From positions 1 to 34,147 of the forward strand of contig JBJKZS010000031.1 of the NCBI GenBank assembly GCA_045569115.1: a stretch of 34,147 bases of DNA, written 5' to 3'. Origin of the DNA: S15-B10 sp045569115. GTDB lineage: Bacteria > Fidelibacterota > Marinisomatia > Marinisomatales > S15-B10. The position numbers were made by a program, and so were the translations under genes. The notes beneath the pieces were generated by a model. It worked only from the letters and a program-made list of their open reading frames with translations. It made no database searches and was not told the origin of the DNA. Each line of letters opens with the position of its first letter. Within the stretch, counting starts at the first letter, position 1. Shown piece after piece: positions 25,471-34,147 of this stretch.

Positions 25471-28400
25471 TTATTCACCTTTCTTAAAATAGAGCTTCTC
25501 AGCTGGGACTCTTGATGGAAATATTTGGGAGGCATTCTTTCCACTATAAACAATACCGTTCTTAATAACATACTCAATTGATCTGCTATTTCGGATATTA
25601 TCAATAGGATTTTTTGTCATAATAACCATGTCGGCAATTTTTCCAATCTCAATAGAACCAAGCCTATGATCAAGACCGTGATGCCTGAATCCGTTAATGG
25701 TAGCAATTTCAATAGCATCATAATTTGAAAACCCTCCATGGGTAAATAGCTCCATTTCCCAGTGTGCACCGATTCCCATCATTTGACCATGTGCACCCAT
25801 ATGCATTTGGACCCCACGGTCATAAAGTTTTTTCAATGTTTTTCCCATTTGGATTGTATAGTGATCATCTGACCAGAAAAAGCTAGGGCGACGAAGCCGA
25901 ATTAGTTCATCCTTTCGGAAAAAATTTAATAATTTTTTATCTTCCCATAATCTTTCTGTCTGGTGAAAATAAGTTTCTCCTGAAGGTCCATTATATACAA
26001 CTACTAATGTTGGCGTAATTCCTATTTTAGTGTGAGTTAAAAGTTTGATCACATCCTCATAAAGAGGCTCCACACCCAAGGTGTGCTCTAATCCTGTAAA
26101 GCCATCAACAATCTGTGTTAGATTCATTTGGGGATTCGCAAAGGATTCACTGATTATATTAATGCCAAGTTGACGGCTGGCTTCCACTAGATGTTGTCTT
26201 CCTGAACGTGTATGGTTCGAATAATCCTTAACGGCAAAAGCACCATGATCTTTGTTGAACTGAACATGCTCTAGAGCATCTTCAAGGTCTTTAATTGGGC
26301 GATGCATTTTAGTCCTATACTTGGTAACAAAAATTGGATCCCCAACAGAATAGATTCTAGGCCCTGTGATGTCCCCATGTTGAAGCATGTCCGACACCCA
26401 AAAATCCTTCTGGGTCGTGCCATAAACATCGTACATAGTTGTCACACCATACGCTAAATTTGCTTGTAATCCATAAAGATTCTGTTCAATGACATTGAGA
26501 GCTGAAATAGGGCTTCCGTAGTGTCCGTGTGCATCAAACATACCTGGCATTACTGTTCTTCCATCGAGTTCAAACACCTTGGCATCATTGGGCACTCTTA
26601 CATTTTTACCTATTTCTATAATCTCATCGGATTTAATGACGATGGTAACATTTTCGAGAATTTCCTTCTTTTCATTCATAGTTAGAACACGAACATTTTT
26701 AAAAGCAACTGTACCGCTTGGTCGATTAATCTTGTAGGGAAATGAAATGTCGATTTTTTGGATTTGAGTGTCTTGATCAAGTATGGATTGCAGTTTCTTC
26801 TCAACATGGTATTTACCACGAGTCCAATACAAAGTTTGACTATCTCTTGACCAAGCCATAAAATCCCCATCTTCATTTCTACCCACTCTCTGGGTATAGC
26901 CTGCTCCATCGGATGCACTAACAGTAACAGATTGACCAACATATTCAAAAGGAGTTACAAAACTTCGATGGTATTCTCGGAAAGCAATCCATTTCATATC
27001 TGGTGATATAACAGCTCGGGTAGCATTAGTAAAGTTGAATATATCTTGTTCATCAAGACCCTCCATATTAATGGATTTAAGTGTTAAAACATCCTCCACA
27101 TACTCTGTGAAATAGATGCGTCCGTTTTTTCCAAAGAAAACTGTAGGGGGACGCTTAGAATAGCGATTTGCACTCCACTCTATTGCAGTCAAAACTTTCT
27201 CTTTTTTCCCCGTTTCCATCAATACAAGTATATAGTCAGTCTGATTCTCTAAATGATTTCCATCTATTAAAGAACCTCCTCCACGAACAAAAGCAATATT
27301 CCCTTCATTTGAAATAGCAATTGAACCATACTGGCTTTTTACCGAAGTTAATTTTTCTCTTTTCTTCCCTTTCAAGTCCATTTGATAAATGCTTCCCATT
27401 TCCTTATCATTCCATGAGGCGTAATAGATTAATTTTGATTTAGAATCATAGACTGGGTTGGTCTCATGATCTTTAGATTTAGTTAGATTTATAAACTCGG
27501 AATCATTTTTTAAGTAGAGATCGCCCAATGCTTCAAATAAAATTCCTGAAGGTGTTGGTTGTGACCACCGATGAGATCGAGTTACCGCTGTATCCTGCGG
27601 TACATCCAATTCGTAACGGATAGTCTCAGTAATTTCACGATCTACTCGTGCTTCAAATTTAATCTTCCGATCTTCACCTGAATCAATATCAACAGCATGG
27701 ATACCTCCATTATATGAAAGGAAAATTTCACGGACATTGGGATGCCAACTCATATTTGGATATGACCCATAGAAGCTACCACTATCTTGACGATCAAAAT
27801 CTAGTTTTCGACTGACTATTTTTTCTTCTCTTGTCTGTAAATCATGAACGACTAAAACAGTTTGGCGATCATCACGATGTATATAAGCCAGTTTTTTCCC
27901 ATCTGGAGATATAGATGGATTAGTAGCACCACCTGGTCTATCAATGTAAACTTCTACTTCGCCAGTTTGGGTATGGTACGTCTTTATACGATCACCACTT
28001 TTATAAAGACTACCATCACCATGTTCAAAATAGATTAGACCATTAGAAGGATGCATTTGAAAATGAACGACAGGTGCCCGAGTTCCTGGCGGTATGATCT
28101 CCTGTTTAGCTCCATACATATTAAACATGAATACTGGATGACGAACTTTCAAATTCAAAGCTGTTCCAAAAACATGTCGACCATCTTGTGACCAAGTTCC
28201 CTGATGCACTGGTAGTTCCATATTTGATATATTTTCCATTTCCTTACCAGCTATACTATAGATCCATAAATCATCGCTACCGCTACGATCTGAGGTCAAA
28301 AGAATCTTTTTACCGTCCGGACTGAAACGGGGAAACATATTCCATGAAGTACCCTGGGTGATTGGCTTGGCTTTTCCTCCTTGACTTGACATGAGGTAGA

Positions 28401-28557
28401 TATGACCTAACAAATCAAAGGCGACTGTTTTTCCATCAGGAGAAACATCCACACTTATCCATGTACCTTCCCTAGAAATAAAGGAAAGGTTTTTTCCTTG
28501 AGAAGAAGAAAATGTAGTGATGAAAAACATCAGGGTTATCAAAATACTTCGTTTCAT
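25471..28557 (-). CDS. TolB-propeller amidohydrolase, exported
   Basis: The protein has 1028 residues. The signal peptide ends TTFSSS, with mature start QGKNLS. Residues about 30-600 form a TolB/DPP-like propeller with repeated VSPDGKTVAFD, FSPDGKKILLTSDR and ISPDGKKLAYIHRD blades. From about residue 625 there is an amidohydrolase domain: GRTVMPGMFDAHGHYG (the metal-binding HxH near residue 675), FAVKDYSNHTRSGR with a candidate bridging lysine, GLEHTLGVEP and the closing KIADMVIMTKNPIDN. This architecture is common in FCB bacteria and annotated as amidohydrolase or prolidase-like; the substrate is a peptide or cyclic amide by inference only. AGGA precedes the ATG at normal distance. It is followed convergently by the 103-residue gene and lies 91 bases after the Yip1-like gene. 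Confidence 0.88.
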   Translation of the reverse strand: MKRSILITLMFFITTFSSSQGKNLSFISREGTWISVDVSPDGKTVAFDLLGHIYLMSSQGGKAKPITQGTSWNMFPRFSPDGKKILLTSDRSGSDDLWIYSIAGKEMENISNMELPVHQGTWSQDGRHVFGTALNLKVRHPVFMFNMYGAKQEIIPPGTRAPVVHFQMHPSNGLIYFEHGDGSLYKSGDRIKTYHTQTGEVEVYIDRPGGATNPSISPDGKKLAYIHRDDRQTVLVVHDLQTREEKIVSRKLDFDRQDSGSFYGSYPNMSWHPNVREIFLSYNGGIHAVDIDSGEDRKIKFEARVDREITETIRYELDVPQDTAVTRSHRWSQPTPSGILFEALGDLYLKNDSEFINLTKSKDHETNPVYDSKSKLIYYASWNDKEMGSIYQMDLKGKKREKLTSVKSQYGSIAISNEGNIAFVRGGGSLIDGNHLENQTDYILVLMETGKKEKVLTAIEWSANRYSKRPPTVFFGKNGRIYFTEYVEDVLTLKSINMEGLDEQDIFNFTNATRAVISPDMKWIAFREYHRSFVTPFEYVGQSVTVSASDGAGYTQRVGRNEDGDFMAWSRDSQTLYWTRGKYHVEKKLQSILDQDTQIQKIDISFPYKINRPSGTVAFKNVRVLTMNEKKEILENVTIVIKSDEIIEIGKNVRVPNDAKVFELDGRTVMPGMFDAHGHYGSPISALNVIEQNLYGLQANLAYGVTTMYDVYGTTQKDFWVSDMLQHGDITGPRIYSVGDPIFVTKYRTKMHRPIKDLEDALEHVQFNKDHGAFAVKDYSNHTRSGRQHLVEASRQLGINIISESFANPQMNLTQIVDGFTGLEHTLGVEPLYEDVIKLLTHTKIGITPTLVVVYNGPSGETYFHQTERLWEDKKLLNFFRKDELIRLRRPSFFWSDDHYTIQMGKTLKKLYDRGVQMHMGAHGQMMGIGAHWEMELFTHGGFSNYDAIEIATINGFRHHGLDHRLGSIEIGKIADMVIMTKNPIDNIRNSRSIEYVIKNGIVYSGKNASQIFPSRVPAEKLYFKKGE

Positions 28558-28648
28558 GAGATTTCCTATTTTATCCGTTTCAAGTTAAAAAATGCAGAAT
28601 TAGTATTGAATTAGAAATATGTGAGAAAGGCCAGGGTATGGAGAAACT

Positions 28649-29182
28649 CTATGAGGAAACTTGTCCATTCCCAAAAATAGAAAATAAAAACATAAGAATT
28701 ATTATTTGAGCAGCCCAACCTATCACGCAAACTCCTATAGCTCGTAATGTACTAGTATAATCAAGGGCTTGTCTGACCGCAATCACCATTGCAACTAACA
28801 TCCATATTGAGGCTACAAAAAATACCATTCCTCCTAACCCTGGAACAAAACCTAATACTCTAATTAATCCGGGAGAGCTCGAAAAACCAATAGTACGTAG
28901 CAATTCTCCATGATCAGCCTTGGTTTGTGGCTCCGGGAGAAATTTCGTGCCAATAAAGTAAGTAAGATATGCCCAGACATACCACCCAAAGAGGGATGCT
29001 ATTGTACCTGGTAAAATCCCACTGAGCCCTCCTTTTTCAATAAGTCCCACTCCAGCTGCTACACTAGAAAGGACAACAACCCCCATAGCCTGCCCCATTG
29101 CCTTTTTATCAGCCTCTACTTCTTCATACAAATTAACATCTAGCATGGCAGCGCGAATAATCCGATTCTGTAAACTATTCAT
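28649..29182 (-). CDS. Yip1-family-like integral membrane protein
   Basis: This 177-residue protein has about five hydrophobic helices after a short charged N-terminus (RIIRAAMLDVNLYEEVEADK). The order of helices and the central GELLRTIGFSSSPGLIRVLG, near the third helix, match bacterial Yip1-domain proteins (in which a G-F-A/S-x-x-P segment is typical). The function of bacterial members is not known. It precedes the amidohydrolase gene by 91 bases on the same strand and may share its transcript. The sequence composition starts to change just upstream of this gene. Confidence 0.75.
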   Translation of the reverse strand: MNSLQNRIIRAAMLDVNLYEEVEADKKAMGQAMGVVVLSSVAAGVGLIEKGGLSGILPGTIASLFGWYVWAYLTYFIGTKFLPEPQTKADHGELLRTIGFSSSPGLIRVLGFVPGLGGMVFFVASIWMLVAMVIAVRQALDYTSTLRAIGVCVIGWAAQIIILMFLFSIFGNGQVSS

Positions 29183-29293
29183 TCTTCAGAAATCCTTTCA
29201 TTTCACTGAATCAATCAAGGTCAAATACAACTGAGTTTTTTTCGCCAATATATATAATGTCCTCAGCCGGTCTAGAGTTGCGTCCACCTTTGT

Positions 29294-30457
29294 TCAACTT
29301 TCGGAATTAACCGCTTGAATCATGGCTTGTATGTAACCGAAACCGAAGGCGTATGCTTGCTTACGGTCAGGATCATCGTGATGATTGGGGAGGCTCGGCA
29401 TATGATCCACTAGTATGGAGTGTGGGTACTCTACGTCCCTCAACGTTTTCATCACACGGGCAAAATCCATGTCTCCGCTATCTGGGTACCATTCCGAGAA
29501 ATTGTTCCGACTACCTTTGATGTTGCGTAGATGTACTGCAAATATCTTTTTCCGCTCACCAAAATACCTGATGATGTCGATCAATTCATCACTCGAAGGA
29601 TCAACTAGACCTTCACCAATTGTGCCAACACACATCAGGAAACCGAAATTGGGACTATCGGTGAGCGAGAGATACTTTTTCAGACCATTGAAGGTATCGT
29701 AATTCCATGTGTCCACCCCCCGATAACCTGGAGGTAATGGTGGATCCGGTGGGTGACAGGCGATCCTGATTCCATACTCCTCCGCAACAGGCATGATCCG
29801 GTCTAGATAATATTTCATACGTTCCCAAAACTGGTCCAGCGTCATCCCACCACCCGGTATTACCGGCAATTCCTTCCAATTGTCCGGCAGTTTCCAAGCA
29901 AGAAATTTGTTTCCGCCTGTGTCCGTTACTTTGTGATTACGGTAATCCTTGCGCCGTTGGCTCGGGGTTATTGCGGGTATCACCCTCCAGTGATATCGCA
30001 TAGCCGGCACACCTATAGATGCCGCCTTTTCAATATTGCGGGCGATAACGTCAATCTGGCGATCTCTTTCACCCTCCGTTCCAGCCATGATATGGTTATT
30101 ACCCCTAAAGAGTTCTTTATTGCGGTCACTGATATACCGGGTCTTCGAAAAGTTGAGCATATTAATAGTGAGATCATTTTTATCGGCAATATCGCGTAAT
30201 CTCTTGAGTTCATCAAGGTTCCAGTCCCCATTCTCAGCTTGCTTGATATGCTCTACCTCGACATGTTTAACACCATGGCGTTTTAAATACCCTATGTGGT
30301 CTTCTGTGAACTTATCCCAATGATCTTCGGAGAGATACATCCGCGCCTTCGGTTTCATTGACTTCTCGGGTTGTACTTGGTGTGCAGTCACAACACTGCC
30401 CGTTGCCACACCCGCTACGCCACTAACTAGAGTAATACCAAATTTTCTTCGTTTCAT
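29294..30457 (-). CDS. Mannonate-dehydratase-like (UxuA family) enzyme with export signal
   Basis: UxuA dehydrates D-mannonate to 2-keto-3-deoxygluconate, normally in the cytoplasm. The metal site of the TIM barrel is intact: His235 (RIACHPPDPP), Cys276 (FLMCVGTIGEG), His309 (FAVHLRNIKGS) and Asp351-His352 (ILVDHMPSLP). Unusually, residues 1-27 (MKRRKFGITLVSGVAGVATG, then SVVTAHQ) look like a twin-arginine leader, predicting export through Tat. At 387 residues including the leader, it is close to the UxuA size. No Shine-Dalgarno sequence is seen. The gene lies 255 bases after the deacetylase gene and may have its own promoter there. It belongs to a GC-richer sugar-acid module that continues to the right edge. 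Alternative substrates among aldonic acids cannot be excluded. Confidence 0.82.
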   Translation of the reverse strand: MKRRKFGITLVSGVAGVATGSVVTAHQVQPEKSMKPKARMYLSEDHWDKFTEDHIGYLKRHGVKHVEVEHIKQAENGDWNLDELKRLRDIADKNDLTINMLNFSKTRYISDRNKELFRGNNHIMAGTEGERDRQIDVIARNIEKAASIGVPAMRYHWRVIPAITPSQRRKDYRNHKVTDTGGNKFLAWKLPDNWKELPVIPGGGMTLDQFWERMKYYLDRIMPVAEEYGIRIACHPPDPPLPPGYRGVDTWNYDTFNGLKKYLSLTDSPNFGFLMCVGTIGEGLVDPSSDELIDIIRYFGERKKIFAVHLRNIKGSRNNFSEWYPDSGDMDFARVMKTLRDVEYPHSILVDHMPSLPNHHDDPDRKQAYAFGFGYIQAMIQAVNSES

Positions 30458-30637
30458 GAAAGAATAAAATAGACAAGGTCTTTATTGATGTCAATCAAAA
30501 AACCAACCAACCATTTAGTGAACTGCTTTGATTTCATCTTATTCATTGCATAATAAACTGTCGCTGGCTTCTAATGAAAAAAACTCCGTATTACATTGGA
30601 AAGAAGATTGTAATTTGTAAAACGAAATATAATTTCT

Positions 30638-30796
30638 ATGTCAAAACAAGGCATCAGAAATTCTCAGTCAATAGCCGGAAACTGGATTAAAGTATTGGCC
30701 TCTATACTAATTTTAGGACTCAATCATCTCACGAATCACACCTCTAAGCGTCCCGACCCAAATAGGATCTTCTTTGGATTGGATATGATCAAGTAG
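30638..30796 (+). other. Doubtful short open frame, possible remnant of a gene start
   Basis: A 52-codon frame (ATG 30638, stop TAG 30794-30796) begins MSKQGIRNSQSIAGNWIKVL and continues hydrophobic (ASILILGL), like a leader, then runs antisense into the end of the deacetylase gene and stops. No ribosome site precedes it. It could be the stub of a gene cut by a past rearrangement at the module boundary, or chance. Confidence 0.15.
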
Positions 30797-31663
30797 TTCG
30801 CAAAGATGTCGGTGATCCGGATCATGTAGGTAGTGACTGTAAGGATGTTGGACCAAGTTTAAAAGCAACCTGTGTTTATATGCGTAATCCACACTACTCT
30901 TCTGAATTTCGATCAACCGATCCAAGGCATTGGGAGCCGTCCAGGTGCATTTCCAGTCAACCGGTACAGGTTTATGGGCGTAAAACTTGCGGAATTCTGT
31001 AAGGGCGTCATTATCTGCTACGATATTATCTAAGAACGCTCGGTCAGTAAGTCCATGGAAAGGAATTTCGATAAGACCATCGATGAAGCGAAAAGGAGGG
31101 TGAGCACCGCTATCTCTCGCTGATTCTCCAGGGTTATCCTTGTATTCCATGCCACCGGTCCCCTGTCCTGATACATAACGGAATCCGTTCTTAAGAATAA
31201 CCGATCGGCTATCGGCCCCAAGCGCTCCCGGCGGATATCCACCGGGACCTCGTAATATGAACGGTTCCACTTCCAGTTTTTCTTGCATCAGTAAGTTTCC
31301 CCGTCTAAGATCGATATTCAATTTCTCAGGATTCGTATATGCCAAATTAAGATGACTATACGTATGGCAATCTACGTCATGACCTCGCGCAAGTGCCTCT
31401 CGATAGACCGAGTAATCACACCCTTTTTCCAAACCATTGATGATCTTAAAAAAATGCAGTCGAGTGTCAAATCGCTCGGCATGATCCATCATTTGACGCA
31501 TGTAATTAGCAAGGAATGGGGCGGTTCTCCCATGGCAACCCGGATTATCCAACGGAGAATAACCGTTGGCCATATCAGTATCGTAGGTCAGAGCTACCGC
31601 ACAACGATACTTTTTGGGAATTCGTACTTTAACCAGTTCGGCTACAGAACCGTTGTAAGTCAT
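30713..31663 (-). CDS. Polysaccharide deacetylase (NodB/CE4 domain)
   Basis: The protein has 316 residues and no signal peptide. The NodB motifs are visible: LTYDTDM (Asp28 and Asp30), HTYSH (His100 and His104, the metal histidines) and RGPGGYPPG (Arg138), then a C-terminal LNLVQHPYSHYLHD with the histidine that completes the site. CE4 enzymes remove N- or O-acetyl groups from carbohydrates; cytoplasmic members of this type also act on small amides (PuuE/allantoinase-like), which should be kept as an alternative. AAAGGG precedes the start. It lies 62 bases after the enolase-superfamily gene on the same strand, between two sugar-acid dehydratase genes, so an acylated sugar or sugar-acid substrate is plausible. 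Confidence 0.82.
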   Translation of the reverse strand: MTYNGSVAELVKVRIPKKYRCAVALTYDTDMANGYSPLDNPGCHGRTAPFLANYMRQMMDHAERFDTRLHFFKIINGLEKGCDYSVYREALARGHDVDCHTYSHLNLAYTNPEKLNIDLRRGNLLMQEKLEVEPFILRGPGGYPPGALGADSRSVILKNGFRYVSGQGTGGMEYKDNPGESARDSGAHPPFRFIDGLIEIPFHGLTDRAFLDNIVADNDALTEFRKFYAHKPVPVDWKCTWTAPNALDRLIEIQKSSVDYAYKHRLLLNLVQHPYSHYLHDPDHRHLCELLDHIQSKEDPIWVGTLRGVIREMIES

Positions 31664-31725
31664 TTTATCATAACCCTTTAAAGTAAAAATTGACTGAGAT
31701 CATCATTATTTATTTGAAGGGATGC

Positions 31726-32850
31726 TTAATCCACTCGATACTGGCTGAGTAAATCCATATTCAGTTCAAACCCGATCCCAGGCGTATCAGGCACACTGAC
31801 GTAACCGTCGTTGTCCAACTCGAGCCGAGGTATAAATAGGTCTCCTCGCAATGGGTCAACTTCCGGAGGGTAGTACTCGAGGAATATGCCATTCGAAACG
31901 CCCGCAACTAATGGCAACTGAAGCTCTTGACACCCATGCGGGGCAATAGAAATACCCTTTCCCCTCGCCATCTCAGCAATGTCCAATGCTATATCATACC
32001 CCGGACAAATAGTTGCATCGACATTAAGAATAGAAGCACCCTGATGTGCCAAGAGCACCTCGAAGTCAGCAAACGTGTAGTAATTCTCACCGGTTGCAAT
32101 ATGCATTTTGGATGTCTCTGCCAACCGCCGATGTCCTTCAAAATCATGGATGGTTATCGGTTCTTCGAACCAGTAGATATCATATTCTTCAAGTTCGCTT
32201 GCAAACCGGAGAGCCGTTTCTACATCGAAGGCACAGTTGGCATCTACCATCAAGGTGACATCCGTTCCGATAGCATCCCGCGCCGCTTCAACCCGTTTAA
32301 TATCTCCAATAAAGCCGACATCAGGATCTCCAATCTTCATTTTTACGGCAGTTGCGTGTAATTCTTGTACGTTATAGGCTAGTTCGTTCTGCAATGCCTT
32401 TAATCCTTTACCTTCCGCATAATAACCACCTGCAATATAGGCGCGAACACGATCCTGTGCTCCACCGAGCATTTGGTGAACGGAAGTATTTTCCACTTTC
32501 CCCCGTATGTCCCAGCAAGCAATGATTATCGATGCAAGAGCCTGAGTATGCAATCCGGCCGGCCCTAATATTTTATTCTGCTTTTCCCCAAGATCGATGA
32601 CGAGCTTGCGAGTATCTAGCGGATTGCGTCCGATGAGTAGTGGACGGTAGTAATCGACAAATCTAGATAAAAAATGCTGGGGACGCGTCGCAGCAGTGCC
32701 ACCGTTCCAGGCTATACCATGGACACCTTCGTTGGTATATACAGTCACCTTGTGGAGCCTCCCTGGTCCGTAGAAGTGGCTGCCGTTCCAGATACCCGGA
32801 CGATCCCATTCAAATGCTTCACTTGTAACTTGGGTTATTTTTATATCCAT
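31726..32850 (-). CDS. Enolase-superfamily acid-sugar dehydratase (mandelate racemase subgroup)
   Basis: This 374-residue cytoplasmic enzyme keeps a complete active site: Lys170-x-Lys172 (VKMKIG), metal ligands Asp203 (LMVDAN), Glu229 (WFEEPI) and Glu255 (ATGENY), and the His305/Asp278 dyad (APHGCQ; LNVDAT). This is the acid-sugar dehydratase type of the mandelate racemase/muconate lactonizing group, which removes water from aldonic or uronic acids such as galactonate or rhamnonate. The substrate cannot be read from sequence. GAAGG lies seven bases before the ATG. It is 43 bases downstream of the DASS transporter gene and 62 bases before the deacetylase gene, which suggests one operon importing and dehydrating a sugar acid. 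Confidence 0.9.
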   Translation of the reverse strand: MDIKITQVTSEAFEWDRPGIWNGSHFYGPGRLHKVTVYTNEGVHGIAWNGGTAATRPQHFLSRFVDYYRPLLIGRNPLDTRKLVIDLGEKQNKILGPAGLHTQALASIIIACWDIRGKVENTSVHQMLGGAQDRVRAYIAGGYYAEGKGLKALQNELAYNVQELHATAVKMKIGDPDVGFIGDIKRVEAARDAIGTDVTLMVDANCAFDVETALRFASELEEYDIYWFEEPITIHDFEGHRRLAETSKMHIATGENYYTFADFEVLLAHQGASILNVDATICPGYDIALDIAEMARGKGISIAPHGCQELQLPLVAGVSNGIFLEYYPPEVDPLRGDLFIPRLELDNDGYVSVPDTPGIGFELNMDLLSQYRVD

Positions 32851-32893
32851 ACCATTACCTTCTCTTTACTAATGAATAGATCCATAAACTCTG

Positions 32894-34147
32894 TTACCAG
32901 AGACCTAAAACTTTCCACCACAATCCTCCGATTCCGACCCAGATCACGATGTTTACCAGACTGATGAGAAATCCCAATTTCCACCATGTATTCATATCTA
33001 CATATCCAGCACCGTAAAAAACGGGCGCTGGCCCGGTTCCGTAATGGGTCATACTACTAAATAGGTTGCTGAAAAAGGCCAACACCAGTGCGGCCAATAC
33101 AGCCGGAGTACCAACCGCAACAGCAACAGCTAGGAAAGGCATATACATAGAATTAACATGCGCGGTATTACTAGCAAAAAAATAATGACTATAGAAATAG
33201 ATCAATATCAAAACTAAGAAAGCCAGGACCCAACTCGTCCCTGGCACTATGTTTTTAACCGTCTCACTGAACCATGGAATTAGCCCGAGTTCGTTTAAAT
33301 AAGAAGACATCATCACCACTGCTGCAAACCAAATAAGTGTATTCCAGGCACTATGATCCTCAAGAACGTCGTCCCATGTAAGAACCTTGGTTACGAGCAA
33401 AATACCCAAGCCTGCTAGTGCAGCCGACGTGCTGTGTAGACTGATATACGTACCGAAGATCCACAAAAAGAGCAATAAGAGGAATGTTACAAGCATGATC
33501 CATTCGCTACCGGCCATCTTTCCCATTTTTTCCAGCTTCATTTTAGCCATTCGGACGGCATCGGGCGTTTCCTTGATCTCCGGCGGGTACAGCTTGTAGA
33601 TCATGTAAGGAATAAGCAACAGACTGAGCAACCCAGGAACTACCGCAGCTCCAGCCCAAGTACCCCAAGTCAACGTTATGCCTAGGTTACCAGCCAACTC
33701 AACGGCAAGAGGGTTAGCAGCCATGGACGTCAGAAACATAGCACTGGTAATATTGAGTCCTTGGAAAGATGTGTACATCAGAAAAGCACCGATCCTCCGG
33801 GAAGTTTCGCCTCCTGGTTCACTGCCATATGTTGCGGCTGTCGATCGCAAAATCGGGTATACAATGCCACCACCACGGGCAGTATTACTCGGTATGGCGG
33901 GAGACAATACCAAATCGGTAGCAACGAATCCATAGGCCAGGCCAAGGCTCTTTTTACCCAGCCACGCAATAGATAGGTAGGCAATGCGGGCACCCAGACC
34001 GGTTTTCATAAACCCTCGCGAAATGAAAAAAGCCGTAACGATGAGCCAGATCACCCTATTGCCAAAACCGCTCAGTGCTTCAGTAATGCTCAGAGTCTGA
34101 GTCAATACGGTCGCGATAATACCAATCATCGCCACAGCACCCATCGA
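32894..34147 (-). CDS. DASS-family divalent anion:sodium symporter (N-terminus beyond window)
   Basis: The frame is still open at the right edge; the methionine at 34144 is internal, because a serine codon precedes it and the family is longer (about 470 residues). The visible 416 residues contain about ten membrane helices. The SLC13/CitT hallmarks include the hairpin segment LVLSPAIPSNTARGGGIVYP with SNT, its second copy YFFASNTAHVNSMYMPFLA (SNT), and SSMTHYGTGPAPVFYG near the C-terminus. Such transporters import dicarboxylates, tricarboxylates or sugar acids with sodium. Located first in the module, it likely feeds the acid-sugar dehydratase whose start is 43 bases downstream. Confidence 0.9.
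   Translation of the reverse strand, partial: SMGAVAMIGIIATVLTQTLSITEALSGFGNRVIWLIVTAFFISRGFMKTGLGARIAYLSIAWLGKKSLGLAYGFVATDLVLSPAIPSNTARGGGIVYPILRSTAATYGSEPGGETSRRIGAFLMYTSFQGLNITSAMFLTSMAANPLAVELAGNLGITLTWGTWAGAAVVPGLLSLLLIPYMIYKLYPPEIKETPDAVRMAKMKLEKMGKMAGSEWIMLVTFLLLLFLWIFGTYISLHSTSAALAGLGILLVTKVLTWDDVLEDHSAWNTLIWFAAVVMMSSYLNELGLIPWFSETVKNIVPGTSWVLAFLVLILIYFYSHYFFASNTAHVNSMYMPFLAVAVAVGTPAVLAALVLAFFSNLFSSMTHYGTGPAPVFYGAGYVDMNTWWKLGFLISLVNIVIWVGIGGLWWKVLGLW

Noticed and set aside
30458..30712. Possible small RNA or promoter in the longest gene-free gap
   Set aside because: It is AT-rich, with no stable hairpin followed by a T-run and no clear promoter pair; only the doubtful frame at 30638 is noted.
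31927..32361. A 144-codon plus-strand frame opposite the acid-sugar dehydratase
   Set aside because: It lies inside a gene with a complete active site; long antisense frames are expected in the GC-richer part.

Overview
The window reads as an AT-rich chromosomal segment of a Gram-negative, didermic bacterium of the Fibrobacteres-Chlorobi-Bacteroidetes (FCB) superphylum. A SAR406/Neomarinimicrobiota-like lineage is my best guess, not a proven assignment. The reasons are a complete SprA (the type IX secretion, T9SS, translocon), PorV/PorQ-type barrels, a cargo-type C-terminal domain containing YPNPFSP, and many exported proteins whose predicted mature N-terminus is glutamine. No phage, transposon, CRISPR array or rRNA is visible. 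The only RNA gene I can support is tRNA-Phe(GAA).

Layout. (1) 1-14001, all minus strand, reading leftward: an rdgB-type nucleotide pyrophosphatase, then sprA, an M28/glutaminyl-cyclase-like enzyme, a secreted Ig-like (lipo)protein, a beta-propeller protein with a T9SS C-terminal domain (PorZ-like), a PorV-like barrel, a PorQ-like barrel whose start needs a one-base frame change, an unknown secreted protein and a truncated barrel protein. From sprA to the PorQ-like gene most junctions are overlapping stop/start codons (ATGA, GTGA, TAATG), so this is a translationally coupled operon. It seems to encode the translocon plus most of the surface attachment complex. (2) 14100-15865: tRNA-Phe, then a class IV aminotransferase coupled to a small sulfotransferase-like protein. 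(3) 16036-20225, plus strand: BolA, a small two-helix membrane protein and a NYN nuclease in an overlapping operon, followed by a 1051-residue nucleotide-transporter/HEAT/cyclic-nucleotide-binding fusion. (4) 20235-22848: a metallophosphatase-like/tetraheme/LysM fusion with a small membrane partner, and divergently a YidD-domain fusion. (5) 22854-29182: a GH127-type glycosidase lipoprotein, a small unknown protein behind a palindromic site, a TolB-propeller amidohydrolase and a Yip1-like membrane protein. (6) 29294-34147: a visibly more GC-rich sugar-acid module with an exported mannonate-dehydratase-like enzyme, a polysaccharide deacetylase, an enolase-superfamily acid-sugar dehydratase and a DASS anion transporter cut by the window end.

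How the parts fit. Region 1 looks like an envelope export machine. The cyclase encoded directly after sprA could cap the +1 glutamines seen on most exported proteins of this window. Regions 5 and 6 together suggest uptake and breakdown of arabinofuranoside- or uronate-containing polysaccharide. No stretch over 300 bases lacks a gene; the longest gap (30458-30712) is AT-rich and holds no convincing gene.
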